Source of the DNA: Oxytricha trifallax
Lineage: Eukaryota > Ciliophora > Spirotrichea > Sporadotrichida > Oxytrichidae
Assembly: GCA_000711775.1 (NCBI GenBank)
Contig: ARYC01001081.1
Coordinates: 1-64,000, forward strand
Direction of reading: 5' to 3'
Length of the DNA: 64,000 nucleotides
Below the pieces are notes generated by a model, which worked only from the letters and a program-made list of their open reading frames with translations, did not search any database and was not told the origin of the DNA. Positions 56,851 to 64,000 of the stretch are shown here, piece after piece; the stretch's first letter is position 1; each line of letters opens with the position of its first letter. The position numbers and the translations under genes were made by a program.

Positions 56851-57775
56851 CTTATCATTATAATCTTAAAAATTAAATTGAATATGTTATAATTATATTA
56901 TTGAATTAACATTCGCTTAATAAAAATTATTTTTGTGAATTTTCAATTTATAAGTAAATTATTAAGTAAGTAAGTTCTACAAATAAAACATATCTAAAAT
57001 TGCAATATTATTTATTAAATTAAAAAATCTAGAAATTTACTATTAAGTTATTTTAGTTCAGCTAAATTTTATTCCTCATTAAAGGTGATTTCATAAATCA
57101 TAAATAACTTTTAATTTATATTCATTTACTATATTACGAATATATTTCAATACAATTTAAGCTAGTATATTAATTAATTAGATTCCAATCTTAAACAAAA
57201 TAAAAGTTTCGAATAATATTATAATGAAATAATAATTAACAAAGTTTTGTAATAAAACCCCGTTAGTAAATTAAGAATGAAAATTGGGGATTAAGAATAA
57301 AGAAATTAAAATTAAATTATTATTACTAAAATATAATTGATTTGGGAAAATAATAAATTAGAAATACAAATCAACTTTAGGATTGGCGTAACTGCCATAT
57401 ATTAGCGCAGCTTTTAATTTTAATTATTTTTTAAAAAGATCAAATTCAAAAGTATATTTTAACTGTCAGATTAAAATTATAATTCTGCACTATATGTTTT
57501 AAAAAATGTACAATTTAGAACTGTATATATTAATTAAATTATTATAATTAGTTTTAGTATTAAATACATCAAAATGAACAATGTACAATTACTAAATATA
57601 TTAGAACATAGACTGTACAAAATGCTAATTATATTTATTCCTGATATATATTTATTAATTATTAAAAGATTTATAGAAAAATGGTACAGCTTAGCTAATG
57701 GCATGAAATATTCAAGTCATTGGATTACTCTTTGGTACTTAAGATCCTGATCAGTTGTAATATATAACAATTCAA

Positions 57776-59058
57776 ATGAATACGCACCAATCGCAACAGC
57801 AACACAGACCAAATGAGAGGCACCTATTCCTCTTCTTGATAAATGATTTGGTTTCTAAAGAAAAGTATCATCACATTCTAGAGGGCCTTTAGGGCTCCAC
57901 TACTAAACTCAGCCATATTATGATTCTCCGTTAGAAGTCCAAATCACAAAACATTCTCACTATTCATCTGAAAAGAGATCAAATAGGTTTATCGAAGGGC
58001 TTTTTCTCTAGAGATAAATGCAATAGAGGCCGGAAATAGGAGCAGCTATTGTTGGGAAGGTGCAAATGAAATAATTTTTTGGAGATTTAAGGGAGCTTGA
58101 GCTTTTAGCAGGCGATGCCTGTAATTTTCATGATTTTCTCGAATATTCAAGATCAACGACAAGAAAGGATCCAAACCTCCAGTTATCAACCAGAAACTCA
58201 TATGGGAGTAGCTTAAATAGCGAGCTTGTTGACATTGTTCGAACTGGTCAAACAAGTGGCATTGGGGACTTGTACTCTAAATACTAGCATGTGCCTGAAG
58301 TGAGAGAGAAGATTATTAAGAAGAAAGGGATGCTAAGCACCACTCTACAATTTGAAAGACATCTGGAGAAAATGAACCAAAATCAGCCAACGAAGCTCCA
58401 ATAACTCATGACTTATCTTAAAAATTCTCAGATCAAGAATCCCAATATCTATAAGCTCACTGATCAGGCTCTCCATTATGCTCATTACTTTGATGCCATA
58501 GATAAACTTTATTGCGTGATATTCAGGAAGTGCCCATTAAAAAATCAATGTAGTGTGGTATTATGGCGAATCAAACACTGGCAAGAGCACCATAAAGAAG
58601 TGCATGCAAAACATTTTAGATGTGAGGAGCTTAAAGTTGTTAACTAGCAATACTGTGCGGATGTAGGCAAGTCTCAGAAAGAACCACACTTGATCATTAT
58701 GGACGAGGTAAACTTTGGTGCATTGTTCCACCAGGATATGATCCAAAACATCAAGGTATTCTTTGAGGGTGAAGGCTTCGTATATACACTTAAGCATTAA
58801 AATGCGGACATTAGATACATAGGAGACCAAGTGCTCGTGATTTCTAATCAAGATCCTTTCAGCAAAATAACCCTGATAGAATAAAAGCCATTCAAGACCA
58901 TGATACTGAGCTCGGAGTTCACAAGTTCAATGATTAGAAACTCTGATAAATTTCCGTTTAGCGAGGATAGTTTAGCCTAATACTTCTTTGACAGACTAGT
59001 GAAGGATGGCGAGATAGACCCAGAGTCATTGAATACAGAAGACACAGAAGTAGACTGA
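57776..59058 (+). pseudogene. Rep-like protein (superfamily 3 helicase type), frameshifted
   Basis: The final frame is open over most of 58080-59058 (stop TGA 59056-59058) with TAA/TAG as Gln. It contains a Walker-B-like IIMDEVNF (about 58696-58720) and a downstream VLVISNQDP resembling motif C (about 58828-58855). A Walker A motif GESNTGKST is present at about 58565-58590 but in the +1 frame, so at least two indels separate the ATPase motifs. The N-terminal region (ATG 57776) is in a third arrangement and I cannot identify the HUH nuclease motifs with confidence. The layout recalls Rep proteins of CRESS-DNA replicons and plasmids. The gene is broken as read. Confidence 0.6.
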
Positions 59059-59487
59059 AGAAGGCAAAGTTGAAATAGAATGATCTAGACAGACGGAGAG
59101 GAGCGCCCCAGAGTAATTTCCACAACTAAACGAGTATTTGCCATTTATTGGTTTATTATAATTAATTAATATATATCAGGAATAAATATAATTAGCATTT
59201 TGTACAGTTTATGTTCTAATATATTTAGTAATTGTATATTTTGATGTATTTAATACATAAAACTAATTATAATAGTTTAATTAATATGTACAGTTCCAAA
59301 TTGTACATTATTTTAAACATATAGTGCAGAATTATAATTTTAATCTGACAGTTAAAATAATACTTTTGAATTTGATCTTTTTAAAACGTAATTAAAATTA
59401 AAAGCTGCACTAATAGATGGCAGTTACGCCAATCCTTAAGTTGATTGTATTTCTAATTTATTATTTTCATAAATCAATTATATTTTA

Positions 59488-59632
59488 GTAATATTGGCGT
59501 AAATAATTAAAGCTATGACTAATCATTAAAACCATAGCCTCGAATAATTTTCTCTCTAAAATAAACCAATCTGGGTGCGAAAATTTGTTTTTAGCCTAAT
59601 TATAATAAATTTTAGCCAATAATAATATATTT
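59488..59632. mobile_element. 145-bp insert in the right inverted repeat of the Rep element
   Basis: This stretch interrupts the match to the left inverted repeat. Its own ends (TTGGCGTAAA and TTTTAGCCAA) are weak inverted repeats, so it is probably a small MITE. Non-coding. Confidence 0.5.
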
Positions 59633-59871
59633 TTTAATTTCTTTATTCATAATCCCCAATCTTCATTCTTAATATTGACTAACGGAGTTTTAATTTGCAT
59701 TATATTCACATCATCTTAATTTTTTAGTAAGTTTATTTAGTTGTCTGTATTCAAAACCCCAAAATCCCTTAATGAGGTTTATAAAGTGCTTTGATTTGTT
59801 GGGAATTTATTAGGGGTCGGGGTTTTTAATAGGTTTTAATGTGAAATGTTTAGTAAATATATTTAATTTAA

Positions 59872-61314
59872 TCACTCAAAATGCACTTTTGGATCATGTG
59901 GGAGAGGCCTGAAGTTTATCTTACTCAACCACAATTTATCTGCTCTATCGATATGTCTGATCTTGAATTTGGTTTTATTATATTTGACACTATCATTTGC
60001 TTCATTGATTGAGACACTCTTGTTTTGTCAATAAATTACTTTATTCTTTGCATGCATCCTTCTCACACCTTGTAGAGTAGTAATCGTTGCTGGCATATCG
60101 CAGTCTATTATCAATGCTGCTAAAGCCCACACATCCCACTAAATTTTCAATCTCTCCAGTCTTCTCTTCCTGGATAGCACCCTTGAGTTCCCATTACAGT
60201 TCCAAGCCTTAATACTTCAACTCTTTAGGCTCTGTTGAAATCGATTATTGCTACTCTTACTGAGAAAAGTTTATCATAATATTTTCTGGCTTTAAATCTC
60301 TGTGAACAAACCCTAACTTGTGAAGCTATTTAATACCTTGTATGGTCTGAGTTGCTATTTATCCAAATTAATTATGATTCCTTTGATCTGTCATGAAATC
60401 TCTTAGAGTCATTTCATAGAGTGGGAGTCTGAAAGCAACATGATCCTTGCCAAGGAGAACAGCATCTAGCTTGATTAAGTAACTACACTCTTTAAACTTT
60501 GCTTGAGTGAGTACTTGATACTCATTTGTAAACTCAATCTAATATTTATCATCGCTTAAGAGATAGTTGAAGGGATACACCTTGTATGCGTATTAATGAT
60601 CATTGATAACTTTCTTATAAAAAAAATCTTCTAATAATAGGTAGCTATAAAGAGAAGTATCTAGGTCAATTTAAGCAAGAACCGGTATTTTCTTGTATTG
60701 AATCTTGATCATAATTTTTGTTATTTCAGAGTTCAGTTGATTGCATGCCTTCTTAACATACTCTAACTCTCTAGCTTATTCAGGTACTACGACCTTAGAA
60801 TATTCCCTCGCTTTTATTTTGTATAGAAGCTTCAGCTCAACTTCATGATTCTCAACTTCTATATCTTTCTTGTGAGCTTTTAATAGATGCTTCTTCAAGT
60901 CTCTTGTATGAGAGTATTGCTTATGGCACTCAAAGCAGTCATACTTTCCATCTATTTTATCATGCTTTAAGTATACAGTGGGCTTGGCTTCTCTATGCTC
61001 CTTCATATGTCTGTACCAGCTTGATTTATGAGCGAAGTCTTACTCACACTTCTCACAAAAGTATACTTCTATTTCTTCAGTTTGTATAGGAATTTCATTA
61101 TTACCTTTCTCTTCCTCTCTGTCTCACACACACTTGTTTGCCATTTATTTTCTATTATTAATTTCTATTTTATAACAGAGACCTCGAGTGATAGCTCTGG
61201 TAGTTCTTTATGAGTGTTCATCTCGCAGCTTTCACACTTTTTATTGCAGCCAAAGGTAAGTCTCATTTAGTTTGATGGAAGTGCTGTTGTTTCTCTTGAA
61301 ATGTTACCGCTCAT
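59872..61314 (-). pseudogene. TBE zinc-finger/kinase gene, element D
   Basis: Start ATG 61314-61312 (MSGNISRETTALPS), stop TGA 59874-59872. Zinc fingers lie at about 61065-60880 (includes DGKYDCFECHKQYSHTRDLK) and a kinase-like domain follows with HRDLKPEN-type loop near 60310-60290. One extra base at about 61110 puts the N-terminal part out of frame with the fingers, and other small indels are likely near 60265. It is nearly colinear with the gene in element A. Confidence 0.82.
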
Positions 61315-61791
61315 ATTTAAATTTGAATTAAAAATTATAAAATTTCATCTATATACGAACCAGCTCTAAACATGACTGAGAAAGTAACCATTTTTATTAT
61401 CAATAATAAGTTGATTATAGTACGTACGATTTAGGAGGTGCACCTAATTAAGTACGTACTGCTTTAGGAGGTATTTTGTGATTTATGATTAAAATTAGGG
61501 TGCTCCTAATTAAGTACTAGCTTTAATTAATACTCCTAATTAAGTACTAGCATTTTAGGAGCTGCTCCTAATTAAGTAAGTACCAATTTAAATTTAAAAA
61601 TATGGAACTATAACAGTAGAAATTGATATCAATCTCTCAAGTTTGAAACCAGTTCTCAAAACCTTCTCCATATCCTTCTTAGAGGTTGACCTCTTATAGG
61701 ATGCCCATATTTAAAAGAAGGTCTTACAGAGGTATATAATTGAAATCAATAAACTTAAATTTGAATATCATTTCTTATATCTATAAACAAG
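61315..61791. promoter_or_regulatory. divergent promoter region of TBE D with CTCCTAATTAAGTAC iterons
   Basis: Between about 61415 and 61585, CTCCTAATTAAGTACTAG, its variants, and TTTAGGAGGT/GTACGTACT in inverse orientation recur at least six times. This replaces the GGTACTAATTAA array of elements B and C at the same position, so the iterons are subfamily-specific. Confidence 0.6.
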
Positions 61792-62578
61792 ATGTAGTCA
61801 ATTAATGATGCAATGAAAAGAGTGCAAGCACAAGAATTGATTAAAAGATTTATAAGCAATGAGGATTTGCACCGCCACCTGGTGCAGCAAGGTAATGAAA
61901 TTATAGTAACTTATCTTGATTATATAGTTTGATTGTTCTAGTCAACGATGGAAGGTATTAAAATTTCATTTCTAAGAGCGATACTCTGCGAAGAGAAGAA
62001 AGCATTGAAAACTTAATATGTAAAGTTTGCAGAGATTCTAGACTATCCAGAAATCTCAGTTACTAACTTATACGATGATGCTATGAATGACCCAGAACTT
62101 TCGCAGTACCTGCCTACTAAGAAGCAGTTGTCCAATAAACTACCTGAAAAGAAACTATTTCTTTGGCATTGTTGCAACAATCAAAGGTGATTACTTGAAA
62201 GAAATTATTCAAGAATCTCATTAGAAAAGGAACAGCATCTCTTCAGAAGATAAGGACAAACAAGGGATCAAGATAAGTGAGAGCTTGCTATCAGAGCTGC
62301 AGAAACACCCTTATATTCAAGTAAGATTTAAAGCTTAACTCTTTGAAAATATCTGGTACTGGCATCTTCTTGAAGAAGGAATAAAGCAAGCTTCACAGAG
62401 AGTTAAAGTCGCAGAAAATTATGAAGTCAGGAAGAGACTTTATTCAAATATTTAGCCTCAAGAGTCAATGGACATAGATGCTGGAGAGGGCAGCAAGAGA
62501 AGAAATTTAGGAGGAAGGTAGCAAGAAACAGAAGAAAAGAAAGAGAAGCAAGCTTCAACTAAAGAGTTTTAAATGTGA
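61792..62578 (+). pseudogene. TBE 22-kDa-type gene, element D, frameshifted
   Basis: Start ATG 61792-61794, final TGA 62576-62578. Intron 1 is at 61892-61941 (50 nt, longer than in B and C). The core motifs PEISVTNLYDDAMND and LPTKKQLSNKLPEK are clear. One extra base occurs after EKK near 62155 (before the FFGIV box), and the second intron has lost its AG acceptor (GTAAGATTT... at about 62322). The copy is probably non-functional. Confidence 0.82.
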
Positions 62579-62587
62579 CTTATATAT

Positions 62588-63625
62588 TCATTTATTTAAC
62601 TACATAACTTATTTATATAAATTCACTCTCCCTTCTTTCGCACACTTTTAAGCTAATTAATTATCTACTCTCCTCGCTGAGCTTTTAATAAAGTCTACTC
62701 TTTCGATAGGTAGGTCATGCATCAAGTGGTATAGCAGCAGTTTCTTTCAATGACCTTTTAAAATAACCCAGTAGAACTCAATTCCATTAAACTATGGACT
62801 GTAAGGTTCGTTGAACACTGGCATTATTCTAAGTTGTTCATAACTCTTCGATGTATCTTTATTCTTATGAACAGAAAGATTATCAACAAACAGTATAATC
62901 TCTTATTCAGGGTACTTCTCTCTCAGCTGTTCTAAGAACTTGATATACTGCTCTGTCTTAATAGAGCGAGGATGAATAACATAAGTTTCTAAACCAGCTC
63001 CTCGCTAATACCTCCAAGAATTGCCATTGCTTATACCTTGACTTTCTATTCATATACTTCAATATTGCTATGCCTCTTATACCAAGACTTCTAGATAAAA
63101 GTGTTGAATGTAAACACGGCCTCGTCAGCATGAATAACTTAATATTATTCTATTAGGCTCTCTGCATTTAATTATAAATATAATTTAAGTTGCTGTTGTA
63201 AAATGGCAGAGTGAAATCAATCAATCAATCTCTTGATACGATTCACACCTTTGTAAGAGATACAATTTCGTTTATAGATGTTAGCTATAGACTAAGCAGA
63301 GATCTTCAACTCAGGGAATTTTATGATGAAACATTGTAGCTCGTTGGTCGAGAGAGAAGTGAGCCCAATACTTTAAAGTTTTCTCATTAATAAGAAAGTC
63401 AATATGCTTCTATAGAAACTATGACAACCTCTTAGGCTTAGAATTTAGCTACTTGGGAGCAAACAGTTGACGGACTTCGCTTAAGAGTATCACAATAGGC
63501 TTATAGTTTAGTTTTGGTTTGATTTATTCACTGTATATATCACATCCATAGCGCATTTTAAACACTAAATCTATATACTCTTAATCATAAATTTACCCCA
63601 AAAGCTAGTTATTTTTGTCTCGCAT
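62588..63625 (-). pseudogene. TBE transposase, element D
   Basis: Start ATG 63625-63623, stop TGA 62590-62588. Recognisable blocks are TLKYWAHFSLDQRATMFH, a Tc1-type linker and the second Asp region (LFVDNLSVHK). The N-terminal stretch that in B and C contains an in-frame TGA reads here without a stop but is shorter. Several small differences (a triplicated AATC near 63217-63230, a changed region near 63000) make an intact frame unlikely. Confidence 0.8.
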
Positions 63626-63698
63626 TTAATTAATAACCCCAACCCCTAACAAATTCCCTACAAATCAAAGCACTTATAAACCTCATTAAGGGGTTTTG

Positions 63699-64000
63699 AG
63701 TCTAGCTTTGAGAATTAAATATAAGTTAAGTAGGAGGGCATCAAAGAAGCTATGCAAATTGAGAGGTGGTTAAACCTCCCACCATAGAGCATTAATAAAT
63801 ACCAGCCATAGTTGACTATTAATGCAAAGAATGCAATAAAGTTTTCCCTTACAAGTCAACTTAAAAGAGACACTTGAGAGATATACACAACGATATGCCA
63901 TGGTTATGTCTCAAGAATTAAAAGAAAGATGGAAAGTATGTCTGTGAGTTCTGTGAGAAACCATATACTCATACTAGAGACCTCAAAGTTCACTTAAAGA
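63699..64000 (+). pseudogene. fragment of another TBE-like zinc-finger gene (element E)
   Basis: Immediately right of element D, the plus strand encodes two C2H2 fingers: CKECNKVFPYKST...H-x4-H (about 63823-63880) and CEFCEKPYTHTRDLKVH (about 63945-63995), separated by a WLCLKNQKKDGKYV linker like that of TBEs. It runs off the window. There is a TGA just upstream of the first finger (about 63752), so its start is unclear. It differs from both TBE subfamilies here. Confidence 0.75.

Larger units (their letters stand above)
57254..59691. mobile_element. 2.4-kb long-inverted-repeat element carrying a Rep-like gene
   Basis: Inverted repeats of about 400 bp (57254-57655 and about 59158-59691) flank a central coding region. 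The ends read AAAACCCCGTTAGT and ACTAACGGAGTTTT, with AAT on both sides (57251-57253 and 59692-59694). The right repeat is interrupted by a 145-bp insert at about 59488-59632. Inside the repeats, GATTTGGGAAAAT and GTAACTGCCA resemble the terminal parts of the family M MITEs. The combination of a Rep-like gene and long terminal inverted repeats is unusual. Confidence 0.8.
59752..63698. mobile_element. TBE transposon D (3.95 kb), diverged subfamily, shortened right end
   Basis: The left end CAAAACCCCAAAATCCCTTA follows ATT (59749-59751). At the right the terminal repeat stops after a single GGGGTTTTG unit (63690-63698), followed by AGT and a piece of another TBE-like gene, so the right end is truncated or recombined and target duplications do not match. 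The gene order is the same as in B and C. Element D belongs to the subfamily of element A and is clearly diverged from B and C. Confidence 0.93.

Noticed and set aside
57776-58050. HUH nuclease motifs at the N-terminus of the Rep-like gene
   Set aside because: Hydrophobic-x-x-N and H-x-x-G-like strings occur, but in different frames and without convincing spacing, so I do not claim a nuclease domain.
58561-58851. Minus-strand ORF of 96 residues
   Set aside because: It is antisense to the Rep-like gene, which has ATPase motifs and the longer code-6 frame.
1-64000. tRNA, rRNA, CRISPR array or LTR retrotransposon
   Set aside because: I saw no cloverleaf with A and B boxes, no rRNA-like conserved blocks, no regularly spaced identical repeats and no long direct repeats bounding a gag-pol region.

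Overview
The window is germline (micronuclear) DNA of a spirotrich ciliate, most likely Oxytricha or a close stichotrich relative. Three things support this. (1) Long reading frames use TAA and TAG as glutamine codons and stop only at TGA; the transposase at 11618-12679 has 19 such codons in 353. (2) Transposons end in C4A4 telomere-like inverted repeats and duplicate a 3-bp ANT target, as the telomere-bearing elements (TBEs) of Oxytricha do. (3) Between the transposons lie short coding islands (macronuclear-destined segments, MDSs) separated by very AT-rich DNA (IESs), with short repeated pointers at some junctions. Conventional ORF finding therefore fails on nearly every gene here.

Layout. 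1-1484: right part of a TBE (A). 2.1-3.6 kb: an unrecognised host gene. 3679-7782: complete TBE (B). 8.5-23.1 kb: an array of paralogous host genes on the minus strand. The copy at 10.3-18.9 kb carries several insertions that its sister at 20.4-23.1 kb lacks: a 974-bp foldback element with an 8-bp target duplication, a palindrome, a SINE-like retroposon with a 13-bp duplication, and a new 4,020-bp transposon (11556-15575). 23.3-25.5 kb: another minus-strand host gene. 26-33 kb: AT-rich DNA with MITEs, a large palindrome and isolated coding islands. 33.3-34.96 kb: a TPR-protein gene next to TBE C (34966-39069). 41.4-43.1 kb: a cyclin gene followed by a 1.27-kb relic TBE. 44.4-49.3 kb: MITEs and two large palindromes. 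49.4-53.4 kb: a second TBE-like element without telomeric ends. 53.4-56.9 kb: scrambled MDSs of a multi-pass membrane protein. 57254-59691: a 2.4-kb element with long inverted repeats carrying a broken Rep-like gene. 59752-63698: TBE D, joined to part of a further TBE-like zinc-finger gene that runs off the window.

How it fits together. All five full-size elements share one plan: an accessory C2H2 zinc-finger gene, a divergently transcribed gene with two tiny introns (the '22-kDa' gene), and a convergent DD34E transposase. In TBEs the zinc-finger protein carries a kinase domain. In the 49-53 kb element that domain has lost its catalytic motifs. In the 11.6-15.6 kb element it is replaced by an MT-A70 adenine-methyltransferase domain. 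This last element is the most novel item: a transposon with an intact transposase and an apparent nucleic-acid methyltransferase cargo, set inside an IES of a host gene. Each family also has its own iterated motif between the divergent promoters. Most element genes other than that transposase, the 22-kDa gene of TBE C and the 22-kDa gene at 50.6-51.3 kb carry frameshifts. All identifications come from reading the sequence by eye; no database search was run.
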